Source: Adenophora triphylla var. japonica (taxonomy: Eukaryota; Streptophyta; Magnoliopsida; Asterales; Campanulaceae). From it: a stretch of DNA of 64,000 bases. How positions within the stretch are numbered: position 1 is the stretch's first letter; each line of letters starts with the position of its first letter. Both the position numbers and the translations under genes were made by a program. Of this stretch, positions 32,381 to 44,228 are shown piece by piece. The stretch covers positions 62,001 through 126,000 of the forward strand of contig JAFEMH010003637.1 in assembly GCA_022495995.1 (NCBI GenBank), read 5' to 3'. The notes beneath the pieces were generated by a model. The model saw only the letters and a program-made list of their open reading frames with translations. It did not search any database and was not told the DNA's origin.

Positions 32381-33151
32381 TCTATATATATATATATTAA
32401 AGTTGGTGAGGAGGGCTATGACTTCGCCACGTGGACAAGTTGAGACAAACTCTTGATTTTGAAGAAGCCACGTCATCACTATCCCAAAATCTATATGACT
32501 TTTGGTATTCTCTTTATTAGCTAATACTATTAGTTGATAATAATAGTTATTATATAGGTTAACTATTACTATTAATAGTATTAGTTAACTATAATATTTA
32601 CTATATATGTTAACTATTATTATTAATTGTATTAGTTAATTATAATAGTTACTATATAAGTTAACTATTACCATTAATAGTATTAGTTAACTATAATAGT
32701 TACTATATATGTTAACTATAAACATTAATAGTATTAGTTAACTATAATAGTTACTATATATATTAACTATAATAGTTATTATATATGTTAACTATTACTA
32801 TTAATAGTATTAGTTAACTATAATAGTTATTATATATATTAACTATTACTATTAATTGTATTAATTAACTATAATAGTAATATTATTAGTTAACTATAAT
32901 AATAATAGTTACTATATATGTTAACTATTACTATTAATTGTATTAGTTAACTATAATAGTTACTATATAAGTTAACTATTACTATTAATAGTATTAGTTA
33001 ACTATAATGGTTACTATATATGTTAACTATTACTATTAATAGTATTAGTTAACTATAATAGTTACTATATATGTTAACTATTATTATAATTAGTATTAAT
33101 TTACTATATAGGTTAATTAGCTTTTCGTGCGGAGCACGGGTTACCTACTAG
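32381..33151 (+). mobile_element. Non-autonomous Helitron with minisatellite
   Basis: 5' TCTATATATATATATATTAA at 32381 after A; 3' hairpin CGTGC-GGA-GCACG (33126-33138), then GGTTACCTACTAG ending 33151, followed by T. 771 bp. The first ~150 bp hold a unique region (CCACGTGGACAAGTTGAG); most of the rest is the 51-bp tandem repeat. Confidence 0.85.
32550..33115 (+). repeat. 51-bp AT minisatellite with palindromic unit
   Basis: About ten tandem copies, each beginning TTAACTATTACTATTAATAG, continuing TATTAGTTAACTATAATAGT and closing TACTATATATG. The unit contains TACTATTAATAGTA, a perfect 14-bp palindrome, nested in a near-palindromic ~30 bp, and TAACTATAATAGTTA. A few copies are truncated or expanded. 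Confidence 0.9.
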
Positions 33152-33483
33152 TGAGGTTAAAAAGCTCTAGCTCAAGTGACATTTAATATCTCTTTCTACC
33201 CGAAAGGTAAAAGGTTCAATCCTCGCCAAAAAACTATCAAGTGTCAATATTGCAATAGCTCAAGACATTTATAAACAAATAAAAGTTCAATTAAAAATAA
33301 ACAAATAAAAGTTTAATTAAAAAAACGGATTTATTAAATAGGGCTAAAAATTGGAAAACCACATGGTGAACTCTAATAACATGTGGGACCCTTGCTTGAA
33401 GGACCACACCTCCTTCTCTTTCGGATTGGGGACATGTGCAATAGTGATATACAAAAATATTTTTTATTTACTATACAATATTA

Positions 33484-33788
33484 CCTCCGACCCACTTTAA
33501 AAATCATATTTTTTCTTTTAATTCATCCCCGATTAATTAAGAGTTCTACTTTGCTTTATTCCCAAAATAGTAAATAATGAATAGTGTTTTGAACAGTTAT
33601 ATCCTCTTTTTTTCATAAAACTACAAATAAATCAATACTTACTATACTGTTTTTTATCCACTTGAATCATAAACAGTATTTTGGACAATTACACCCCCAA
33701 TTCACTTGTCATTGTTCACTCATTTTTTAGTGTTTTCTTAATAAGCGTGCAAATACTAGATAGGACTCTTAATCGGGAACGGAGAGAG
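33484..33788. mobile_element. Stowaway-like MITE
   Basis: CCTCCGACCCACTTTAAAAA after TTA at 33481-33483, ending TCTTAATCGGGAACGGAGAGAG before TA (33789-33790); ATTAAGAGTTC / GACTCTTAAT are inverted. A C14 and (CA)n tract follows at 33929-33958. Confidence 0.65.
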
Positions 33789-34095
33789 TATAACTTATAA
33801 CTTATGTTACTATGATATTTAAATCATGTTAATATATTATTTACATGTAAACGCTAAACAAATAATTGTGTTATTTAGATATAATTGAGCTACTCAGTGA
33901 TATAACTCATATTAGCATGAATGAAGGACCCCCCCCCCCCCCACACACACACACACACCCCATGATCCTCATAACAATAGATACTATTAATTTAATTTTC
34001 CCAAAATAAAATATTCCATTAATCACAATACAGGCTAGATGGAATCACTTTTAGACGGTTTAGAGGACTTCTTTCAAAGGGAAAATATAGATATA

Positions 34096-34647
34096 CTCCC
34101 TCCGTCCACTTAGTTAGTTCACAGTTACTGTTTACGCGTGGATTAAGAAAAAAAATAATGATATAAATGTTGTAAGTGTAAAAGTAAAATAGGAAAGAGA
34201 ATGAGTGAAGGAAATAGTAAATTATAATGGTGTTGTGAGTATTAAAATAATGTAGAAAAGAGAATGAGTGGGATAGGATTAATATTTTAATAATAAAAAC
34301 TTTCCATTTTAGGTAAAAAAACAAAGTGTGAAATACTCTCTCCGTCCCACAAAACTTTACACCTTTACTGTTGAGAACGGAAAATAAGGAATAATGTTAT
34401 TAAAGTAGGTGTTGTGAGTGGGAGGAGAGAGAATGAGTGGAGAGAATAGTAAATTTGAAAAGTGTTGTGAGTATGACAAGTGGGTCCCATGAATAAAGAA
34501 GTATTAAAAAAATTTCTTTTTAGAAAAGTGGGACTTTAAAGTGGGACGCCCAAAATAGTAAAAGAGGTAATGTTTTATGGGACGGAGGAAGTATGTATTT
34601 GGACGCCCAAAATAGAAAGTGTGAAGTAAGTAAGTGAACGGAGGGAG
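34096..34647. mobile_element. Stowaway MITE, outer element of a nested pair
   Basis: CTCCCTCCGTCCACTTAGTT after TA (34094-34095), ending AAGTGAACGGAGGGAG before TA (34648-34649). The sequence is interrupted at 34334-34593 by a second Stowaway flanked by TA. Without the insert the outer element would be about 290 bp, the family size. Confidence 0.85.
34336..34591. mobile_element. Stowaway MITE nested in another Stowaway
   Basis: CTCTCTCCGTCCCACAAAAC after TA (34334-34335), ending TTTTATGGGACGGAGGAAG before TA (34592-34593). A different subfamily from its host: the interior GTGGGTCCCATGAATAAAGA block is not in the outer element. Confidence 0.88.
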
Positions 34648-34663
34648 TATGTCTCTTTAATTA

Positions 34664-35872
34664 GGTTAATGATGCAGATATATCATTATATAAATTAATT
34701 GTTATATTTGCATATGTACTCAAGAAAAAATATGAATATAGTTGACCACCGTTAATTTTTCGTCCAAAACTTAACGAAGATGCTAACTAAGCAGTTTGGT
34801 GGAATTTAGAGTATAATACGTGGAAAAAAAATTGCACACATGAAATTTTCAATGAGAATTGCAGTGGCATATTTACATAAATCTCATATTATAAGGGTAG
34901 ATCTTCATCTTAAACCTAAGTGCAGTGGCATAAATCAATATTTCTTCTTTCAACCATCACTACCACTATCATCGCTGCCACCATCATTACAACCATTACA
35001 CGACTTCACACCATCGCTACCACTTTCCACCGCCATTACCAATAATACTATTATCATTCACCACCATCATAACCACAAATACACTACTTCACTACACCAC
35101 CACCACCAATTCAACACCATCACGCCACCACTACCACCAACGCCATATTCACCTCCACTTCTACATTATCACCATCACCAACACTTTACACTACCACCAC
35201 CACTCAACACTCACAACTTTTTCTACCACCGTTATTACCACCATTGCCGCTATTTACCCTCCACTAACATCAAGGCCACCATCATTGCCACCAACATCAA
35301 TATCACCTCAAATATCAAAGCCCAACTAAAAATAGTAGAAGTGATAGTGTTGATGAGTTATAGTGACGGTGATGGTGATGGTGCTGTTTGTGATATTGGT
35401 GATGGTAGTGACAGTGGCGGGGATAGTGGTGCTAATGATGATTATGGATGTAGTGTTGAAGGTGGTGTTGATAGTAGTATTGAGAATCGATGATGGTGGT
35501 AACGTGGTGGTGATAGTGGTGTTAGTGGACTGTGGCGGTGATGGTTACAAAGAGGTAAAAAGAAAATATGGATAAATGCCCATATAATTAGGTTTAAGAT
35601 ACAGATATGCCCTTGTATTATGGGATTCATGTAAATAAGTCTTTGCAATCCTCATAAAAAATTTCACGTGTGCAATTTTTTCCACGTATTACATCATAAA
35701 TTCCATCTAAGCATCTTAGTCAGCATTTTTGTTAAAGCTTGGACGGAAAGTTAACGATGGTCAAATATATTCAAATTTTTCTTGAGTACAGAGGCAAACA
35801 AGACAATTAATTTGTATAAGGGTATATTTGTATACTTAATCAATGTACAGGGACATATATCTATATTTTACC
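34664..35872. mobile_element. Long-inverted-repeat element (Mutator-like?)
   Basis: Arms of roughly 200-240 bp (34664-34910 and ~35580-35872) are imperfectly inverted, e.g. TGTACTCAAGAAAAAATATG left versus CAAATTTTTCTTGAGTACAG right, and GTTGACCACCGTTAATTTTT versus AAAGTTAACGATGGTCAAAT. The middle is low-complexity: CAC/ACC-rich from ~34960 to 35300, then GTG/GAT-rich from 35340 to 35540, itself roughly complementary. No TSD found and no transposase. Confidence 0.6.
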
Positions 35873-37143
35873 AGTTTCAAATATCAAAAAACTTTAACGT
35901 GAAAATGAGAATACTGTTTTTCAAAACTAAATAATTTGATTTTATTTAGTATGTATTATGCATAATACATTAATACATATTTTATATTTGATTGTTATAC
36001 ACATCAAATACTCATTATTTTTCAGTAATGTAATCCCACCATGATAAATGAGTTTCACTAGCATTTTTCAGTATATGCATTTAGACTTTGTTTTGTTTTG
36101 GTACACAAAAATAATAAATTATCTTATCAATTTCTGTTGTGCAACGCAGCGAAAGCAATTGATAATAACCAAACACAAAAGCAATTGGGAATAGAAAGAG
36201 AAAGAGATCGAATTTGGGATTATGAACTTGCGCCGCCTCTCTATTATTCTGTGCAATAATCCAAATAGTTACATAGGGTTACAATCCTTATATACTAAGA
36301 AAACAAACCCTATATAGCAGTTTAATTTTTTATTATTATTTTCATTATTAAAGACATGATCTTATTTTTACCCATTTTTGTGATCAACAACGATTTACAA
36401 CAACAACAACATTATCTTAGTTACGCAGAGTCTTACGTCTACGGTGTAGTAAAAGAAAATCAGATTTACGCAACCTTATCCGTGTATTAAATCACAGATA
36501 GGCTATTTTCAGATGACTCATCATAAAAATTGCATTGAAAATTACATAAACTGATTGTTGTTTTATAACAAACATAGGTCACTAAATTGTAATTTGCCCT
36601 ATATACTACGGCATCCTTCCCTGGCAAACTTATTAGACGGCAATTCTGCATGTGAAGTATCACTTTCATGGACACAATTGGCCAATATTTCTAACTTGAA
36701 CAAAAGTAGGTTAACAATTATTATTGGAAAAATCAACATAAATTAATGGTCAATATAAAAGATAATGCAGATTTTGCTTTCTGGCCTTCATTTCTTTGAG
36801 GGGGACGTTTGTATTGTATGTGTCAAAATTCAATTTTTGTAAAATTAAGTTAAGTGGATTATTCCTTATTTCAATTAAATGGTTGTGGTAGTAGATATTG
36901 AGATTTTTTTTTTCTTTTTAATATTAATACTTCTTCGATTCTAAATATACGTGTACAAATATTTTCTAAATATTTGGAATTGAGTTTTTATTTTTTTGTA
37001 AAGTTACTAATTAATCCACCCTGATCAATTATTATATTTGTAGTTATAATATTATACATTGAATTGTTAAGAGTTTATGTACATATGCTCTAAAATTATT
37101 GCAAATTCAAAAGATAAGAATTTGTTCTAGAAAAGAAAAAAAT

Positions 37144-37146
<3 letters not shown>
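35873..37146. other. AT-rich intergenic
   Basis: No gene or clear element. A (CAA)n patch lies near 36390-36410. Short open frames are not supported. Confidence 0.4.
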
Positions 37147-37193
<47 letters not shown>

Positions 37194-37194
37194 T
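37147..37194. repeat. (TA)n tract bordering the viral insert, left
   Basis: About 48 bp of nearly pure TA dinucleotides, directly adjoining the left limit of pararetroviral coding sequence. The right limit adjoins a longer (TA)n at 61146-61275. Confidence 0.9.
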
Positions 37195-37591
37195 TTCTTT
37201 TTCTAACTCATGTGTTAGCATATTTGTGAGTAAGCCCAATGATTTATTTTCAATGTATACCTTTGTATTCGGGTGATTTTGTCGTAAAAATTCTAGATTT
37301 CCTAGTCCACCACGCTTCTGTGCTAACTCTGATGTCTGGTTATATCTTAAGGTTGGAATACTGTAGATATGTTTACTCAATGTAATGTAATTTCTTGTAA
37401 TCGTTATTGCTCCTTGTAATCTAAGTATAAAATTTAATCCTAAAATAAAGTCTTTTGATTTTACATATTCTGGACTAATATTTACCTGAGGTATATCATA
37501 TTTTAGACTGTAATTTTCTGAAAAGTCTATAAACTGTATTCCTATTGGTTCAATGCAATGTGTTATTGTCATTAACCTATCTTCTATAGTT
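37195..37591 (-). pseudogene. Pararetroviral protease-domain fragment, downstream piece
   Basis: Open on the minus strand and continuing the reading that starts at 50991-50875 on the other side of the hAT insertion. The composition and order (flap- and ILGLNF-like region after the protease active site) resemble a caulimovirid aspartic protease region preceding the reverse transcriptase. It is cut off by the (TA)n tract. Confidence 0.6.
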
Positions 37592-37785
37592 CTTGTAACT
37601 AGGCATGGGCATCCGGTTCCGGTTCCGGTTCCGAACCGCCGGTTCCGATTCCGGGGAAGGGGGGAACCGAGACGGAACCGCCTAAATTCGGTTCCCGGTT
37701 CCGGTTCCTTGATGCCGGTTCCGGTTTCGGTTCCACGATTTCCCGGTTCCTTCTTTTGGCTTTTTTTTTTTTTTTGAAAATTGTC

Positions 37786-37905
37786 AAGGTGGGCGACCGC
37801 CCAAGAGAGGTGGGCGACCGCCCATATCCAAATTCAAGCAATGTCAAACTCTCTGCACACATGGGCGACCGCCCAAGAGAGAGGCGGGCGACCGCCCATA
37901 TCCAA
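37786..37905 (+). repeat. Four GGGCGACCGCCCA palindromes in the hAT sub-end
   Basis: GTGGGCGACCGCCCA-type motifs occur four times as two pairs, the first pair spaced by AAGAGAG. Each is a 6+6 bp palindrome around AC. They lie ~190-300 bp inside the left TIR, where hAT transposases often bind sub-terminal repeats. Confidence 0.75.
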
Positions 37906-38293
37906 TTTCCAGCAACCCCAAAGTTTGGTCAGTGCACTTTGGTCACTTCCTTTTCCTTTTCTTCTCTTTTAAGCCATCAAAACTGTTAAGATTCTAACAA
38001 ATTTGGATGAAGATGAATAATAAACAAATTATTTTAACATATTTTATAAAAGAAAAAGGGACGGTACCCTTAAATTTTATTAATAATTGTTAAAATGTTA
38101 CAATGAGGGGGACAACCAACCTTGCCCTTTTATAAGTAAGGGAGGACATAAGGAGCCTTAACCTCGTTCTTAGTATTTTACAATATTTATCTAAATTATA
38201 ACAATCTAATCTAAACAAAAAAAACCTAATATATAAAATAAAACAAAGCAACAAATTATATTATACAAATTAAACTATATAAATTACATCAAC

Positions 38294-39756
38294 TTACATT
38301 TGGGCCATTGGAATTGTGTCATTGTTCTCGTCACTTCCCGATGTTGAATCAAAGAAATCTTCATCGGATGAGGATAACTTTGGCTCTTGATCTCTTTTCT
38401 CCGCTTTGACCCAATCATTCAACAAATTTTGATTTTCTAAATTTTCGACCATTAAATTTGCACGTTGCGGATCTGCAATATTTCCACCAATGCTAAAAGC
38501 GTGCTCAACCGAAACCGTTGATGCGGGAGAAGCAAATATTTCTCTTGCTATCCTAGAAACAATAGGATAAGAACTCGCCCTCTTGGCCCACCAATGTGAA
38601 ATGCAAAATTCAACCTCATCATCATATTTAAATTTCGTGTTCAAATATTTTTTAAATTCCGCATTAGAACCGCTTCCTCTAGAGCGCTTTCTATTTCCAT
38701 AAAAAGAAGTAAAAAAAGAGTTGTCCGTTTCGCTAGTTTGACGAGGAGGAGCCTCACTTGTACTAGCACCACCATAAATTGAGTTGTACTCTTTAAAAAC
38801 ATTTAAAAATTCATTTTTTACATCGGACAATATTTGATCAATATTTGAAAAATGGGGATCATTTGCATCAAACAAATTTTGATAGTAATATGTAAGAAGT
38901 TGTTCTAAACCATCCATTCTAACCCTTGGATCTAAAATTTTTGCAATTAAAAAAATACTTGAAATTGTCTCAAAATATTTCAACCATTTTTCCTTCATGC
39001 TAACAATGGCTGGACCAATTATGGGATCATCTTTAAATTCACAAAATGTACCCGAAATAATAGTACTATGATCAACAACTAAGTTAGAAGTAGGATAATA
39101 CGTACCGGATAACATGACAGTGGCATCCTTGAAATTTTTCAACAATTTGATCATGCTTCCACAAGCATTCCATTGATGAGGAAATAGGGTGTATTTGTAA
39201 CCAACGGAAGACAAAAACAAGCAAATTTGTTCCTTATAAAGAAAAGAATCCGCTAAAAGTTTATAGGTAGAATTCCACCTAGTTGTAACATCCATTGAAA
39301 ATTTTTTGGGACGGATATCATTTGCCTTGCAATAGTCTCTCCATTTTCTTTGATTGGAACTTTTTCTCATAATAAACTGTATACCTCGTTTAATAGGAAT
39401 AATTGAATCTTGTAAAGCAGATAGACCATCTTGCACACATAAATTTAAAATATGACAAAAACATCTAATATGAAAAAATTTTCCACCTAATACCGGTTTA
39501 CAAATACCAATTAGTTCCGGTAAACTTGCAGTATTAGAGCTAGCATTATCAAAAGACATTGAAAAAATTTTAGTAACTAAATTATATTCTTGTAAAATAC
39601 TTTGTAGTTTAAGTGCAATATTGTGTGCGGTATGCTCATCATCAAAATCTCTATATGCAATCAATCTCTTTTGAATGGTCCAAGAATTGTCAATCCAATG
39701 ACAAGTTACTCCCATATAAAAATGTTCACAACGGTTATCACTCCATATATCCGAAC
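38294..39756 (-). pseudogene. hAT transposase, C-terminal part
   Basis: About 487 open codons on the minus strand from the gypsy insertion point to TAA/TGA at 38294, reading SDIWSDNRCEHFYMGVTCHW at the junction. It includes the catalytic-core type context (MSFDNASSNT; RWNSTYKLL) and the C-terminal hATC dimerisation region (WWAKRASSYPIVSRIAREI then PASTVSVEHAFS). This half is intact. It cannot be joined to its N-terminal half because of the retrotransposon. Confidence 0.92.
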
Positions 39757-42535
39757 TGTAAAGACCCAAAAAAATTTGAATTTAGAATTTTAATTTAATT
39801 ATTTTGTTAACAAATAATTAATGTAATTGTAATTATTAATTAGTAGTTAATAATTGGGCTATTAAGGGTTAAATTAAATGAGTAGGAGGATTGACCAAGT
39901 TGGGCTAAATTATGTGGGCTTGTGAGGTGTGTGGCCCAAGGAGGATGATACCCAATTATAAATACCAAAAACCCTCCTTAATTTCCATAACCCTTATAAT
40001 TAACAAAAGAAAAAAAAAAAATTTTAAACCCTAATTCTTGGAGGCAGCCGAACTGAAGGAGGAGGGATTCGGCCGAGCTCTTGATCTTTTTTGATCAATT
40101 CTTCTAAACGAAAAATCAAGGTAATGAAAAATCCTAAATTTTGGCTTTCGTTTCATTCAATTTGGATTAGTATTGAATTAGTTATGAATTTTTGAAGATT
40201 TAAAATTATTTTATTCTAGGATGTTCATTCTTAGATTTTAAATGTTCAATCTTGGAGTTTAATGAATTGATTGATGATTATAAAGATGGGAAAATCTAAG
40301 GTTTAATGATTAGGAGTATAACCTATTGTTGAATCTTTAAATCTTGAATAATAAGATTATGAAATTCAAAGTATTAAGTTGTAAAAGCCCTAATTATGTT
40401 CTTGGATTGAATTAAATTATTATGTCAATTATTCTTGGATGAAAAGGAGGAACAAAAAAAATGATGTTTAGGGCACATTAGGGTCGGCCGAATGGCCTTA
40501 GGGTTATGGAATTATATTTTGTTAAATCCATTAAGCTTTTGGGTTAGTTTAAATGATTTCAGTTAAGTTTCCAACTGAAAAAGGACTAAACTGAATAGTT
40601 ATAAGCTGAAACCATTAAAAGTCTAACTGTACAGTCAGGAAATTGATGGAGAAATTAACTGAAGGATTAAATTGTAAAGCTTAAAACTGCAGAAGGACCA
40701 TTCTGTCATTAATTGAAAGTCAAGGGACTAATTAGTAAATATTTAAAAGTTGAGGGACTAGTTTGCAAATATTTAAAAGTTGAGGAACTAAATTGCAAAT
40801 ATTTAAAAGTTGAGGGACTAATTTGCAAATATCTAAAAGTTGAGGGACTGTTTTGTAATTTTTCAAAAGTTGAGGGACTATTTTGTAAAATTTGGAAAGT
40901 TAAAGGACTTTATTGAAATTAAGAAAACCTAAAGGAACCTTTTGAAATTTAGGAAAAGTCCAAAGACTTTAAAGAAATTATATCAAAGAGAAAGAAGAAA
41001 AATAACACTTTAGTATTAAAAAGAATCTTAAAAGACTTGGGTTCAGAATAGTAGGGTTCGAAATTGAAAGCTTCCAAAGAAGGAAACTTTCTAATTAAAG
41101 AAGGCTACCCAAAGAGAAGAGGGGACCGTAATTAGGAAGCTATCGAGGAATTGAGACTTCCATTGAAAGGATTGAACCTAAGTTTCCTCTTGAGGAAAGA
41201 TCTATAAGAAGAAAGTTTCTAAAATTAAGAAAGCTCGCTAAATTAGGAAAGTTCCTAAAAATAGAAAGTTAGTTAACCAGTTAAGGTGAGTCTAAGAGTA
41301 ACTCATATGTTAACTAAGGAAAGGAAGTATAGGTACGTAAGAAGTAATAAACAATTACCTGTGCCTAAGTTATGTTGTTACGTGATTGTAGATTTCGCGT
41401 AAAGGCGTTGCTTAAGGAAGGAAAGCAAAGCTAAGGTAAGGGATTACGTTCATTAAGTATTTGAATGTATCTTCCTTTGTTATAGAATTCCCTATTGATG
41501 ATTTGTATACTACCAAGTGGCCGGTAGTTATTCATTTGTATTCCCTCGTTATGAACGTTTTTGAAATATCTTACCATTGATGCGTTTTTGTTCAATGTGT
41601 ATCTATGTGAATTGAAATTGACTTATGTGTTCTCGTACCATGAACACTATGAATATATGATGTTAAATTGTCCAATTGATGAGGACTCTATATGTATTTG
41701 GTCTGCAGACAGATTGAAATGACCTAAGGCCTGCATGCATTGAAATGGTCTCAAAGTTAAATAAATTGGTCTAGACAGATTGAAATGACCTAAGGTCTAG
41801 TCGTATTGAAATGACCTCACTATAGAATGAAATGGTCTAGTCAGAATGAAATGACCTAAATTCTATAGATGTGATTATCATGATATATCGAATAAGGGAG
41901 CGCCCCAGATAAAAGGCGTAGATTCTCTTATTCAGAATAAGGGGGCGCCTTAAATTAAAGGCGTAGATCTTCTTATTCAACGATCACCGAATAGGTGTAT
42001 CGGAGTCACCCTAGATTAAAGGTGCACAATTACTTGGAATTGACGGACAAGTGTGTGTAAAGTTCTATCGGTTATTGTAAAAGTGCCACTACTTGTTATT
42101 TGAAAAAGTAACCTCCTTTGACATTCTTAGTACCAAAACTATTTATTGTACATGTTATCCTTTCATTGATATATTATTAAACTCCGTTCGTTCCGGTCGT
42201 CTCTTCTTAGAAACCGAAGAGACCCCGTATGAACTTACTGAGCTTTGTTCGCTCACCCTTTCATATTCTTTTCCCTCCCAGGTAATAAATGATTGGAGAG
42301 GATTGGCTGCGTGTTTGTGGATTAGCGGCTTTTGGAGTTCAAATAATTATTTTAGAATATTAAGTATTTCGAGCTAGTGGTTTGTACTAGCCGTAGAGAT
42401 TATTACCGTTTTCAGCATTTAAGTTTATTTCAAATAGTGGTTAGTACTTTTGAATTATGGTTTTAGTAGCCGTTGGAGGCTATTCTATTATTAAATTAAG
42501 TATTATTATTATGTATGAATTTTGGGGTTGTTACA
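39757..42535 (+). repeat. Gypsy 5' LTR
   Basis: TG...CA ended, 2779 bp, near-identical to 46603-49372. Contains a 30-bp tandem array (GTTGAGGGACTAATTTGCAA core, ~7 units, 40713-40915) and GATTGAAATGACCTAAGG(T/C)CT repeats at 41700-41870. An open frame over the 30-bp array is a repeat artefact. Confidence 0.95.
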
Positions 42536-43369
42536 GTTGGTATCAGAGCTTTGGTTTTAGGTCACATGGGAGACTTTAGAGCATTTACCATATTAGAAGA
42601 AGTAGTACTTGAGTATAATTGGGCCTACCTAGAAAGTAATTGTGACGGAGGATTTAAGGTAAAATTTCTTAAGAGTCTAACTATGAACTGGTAGAAATTA
42701 AGAGATTGTAATTGGGAAGTAGCAATTTTGAGAAGTTGCTGTTATGGAAACCTTCTGTGCAGGAAACTTTCTAAGTTTGGAAACTTTCTTTATTAAGAAA
42801 CTTGCTATTTTAGAAACTTTCTATTTGGAGAACTTGCTATTTTGGGAGAGAACCTAGAATAAAATTCCCTTGGAATTATAACAAGATCCTTCGAGTGATC
42901 TAGAGGACAACTATTAAGTTTAAATGTGAATTGTTATTGAGGAAAAGACTTATAATAATTAAGTGAGAGAGCAAGCTTACCAATGATATTATGAGCTTAA
43001 AGATTTGAAGGCTAATGTGCCAGTAGCTGAAGTTTCAAACGAATGTAACTTAGTGAATGAGAATGTTATGGAAGAAGTAGCTGAGGAAATGATAGGGAGT
43101 GAAGTCGCCCCAATTTTGAATTGATGATGAGAAGTGGAGTATTATACTATTTTACTGTTATTTCTAGAAGTGATATAGATTTAGCAAGTTTTTAGTTATG
43201 ATAGAAAGAACTTGAGATATTTATGATTTACGTTTTGAAATTATGAAGTGAAAACTTTATTTTAGTCAAGTAAGTGATTTTCTTTGACTTATGTGTTTAA
43301 TTATGTGAATTTTATTGTTCCTTAAGTGTTAAATATGTGTATTGACCTGGAACAATAGCCTAGTAACAT

Positions 43370-44020
43370 GGCCCATGGATGAAAAGTAAAGTCTATTGAA
43401 ACGACTTGTAGATATAATATGGCTTATTGAAATGGCCAAGTGTTGATTAATTGGCTTATTGAAACGACCAATGAAGATGAAAATCGGCCTATTGAAACGG
43501 CCAAAAGTATGAAATTGTGAACATCGGGTTCATTGAAACGACCTGGGAAATGTACCGGTCTAATGAAGCGACCCACGAGTCTAGTTGAAACGACTTATGT
43601 AGAGTAAATGTGGTCTATTGAAGTGACCGGTAGGTCTAGTGAATTGACCTATAATGTACATGTTTAGTCTAATGAAACGACATATGAGGATGAATTAAGG
43701 TGTCCGTTGAAAATACCTATGAAATTGGGCGGTCTAATGAAAGGACCAATAATCTAATGAAATGAATTGTGAATGTGTATTCGGTCTAGTGAAGCGATCG
43801 ATGGTCTAGTAAATGGACCGATGATGTAATTGAAGTCTGTTGAGACGCCCTAATTTAAGTGAATTTTGTAAGGTAGCAAGTATGAGTATTAGTAGTGTTG
43901 GTCTGTTGAAAAGACCAATAAGTCTGTTGAAAAGACTTATGAGAGTAATGCCTATCTATTGAAAAGACCAAGGGTTTAGTGAATTGACCTATGACTAGAT
44001 TTAAATGTATTAGTCTATTG
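43370..44020 (+). repeat. Degenerate TTGAAACGACC repeats in the gypsy interior
   Basis: Dozens of loosely spaced (T/A)GAAA(C/T)GACC(T/A) motifs between GTCTA/GGTCTATTGAA phrases. The LTR carries a similar GATTGAAATGACCTAAGG array. They occupy the space where gag would be expected. Confidence 0.7.
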
Positions 44021-44228
44021 AGACAAATTCTGGTTATAGTATAAAAGTATTAAGCATTTAAGTATTGCTAGTATAGGCGTGATTAATAGTGCCTTGTATT
44101 CATAAGACCGATAAGTATCGTAAAGAAGATGGTGTCGTAAGTAAGTACCCAAGTAAGAACTTTAACAATCGAAGAGTTGGAATTAAAAGCAAGGTCCGTG
44201 GTCAAGGATCTGATGAAAAATGTGAAGT

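Noticed and set aside
32550..33115. CRISPR-like regular repeats
   Set aside because: Contiguous 51-bp tandem units without spacers, in a plant Helitron; not a CRISPR array.
34840..35493. 217-codon open frame rich in histidine/proline
   Set aside because: It runs through the low-complexity CAC-rich middle of a fold-back element, with no domain and strongly repetitive codons.
37553..37989. Arg/Pro-rich open frames on both strands at the hAT left end
   Set aside because: They arise from GGTTCCGG and GGGCGACCGCCC motif arrays.
40713..40916. 67-codon frame with repeated KVEGL/CKYLK units, also at 47557-47760
   Set aside because: Produced by the 30-bp tandem array of the gypsy LTR, present identically in both LTRs; not a gene.
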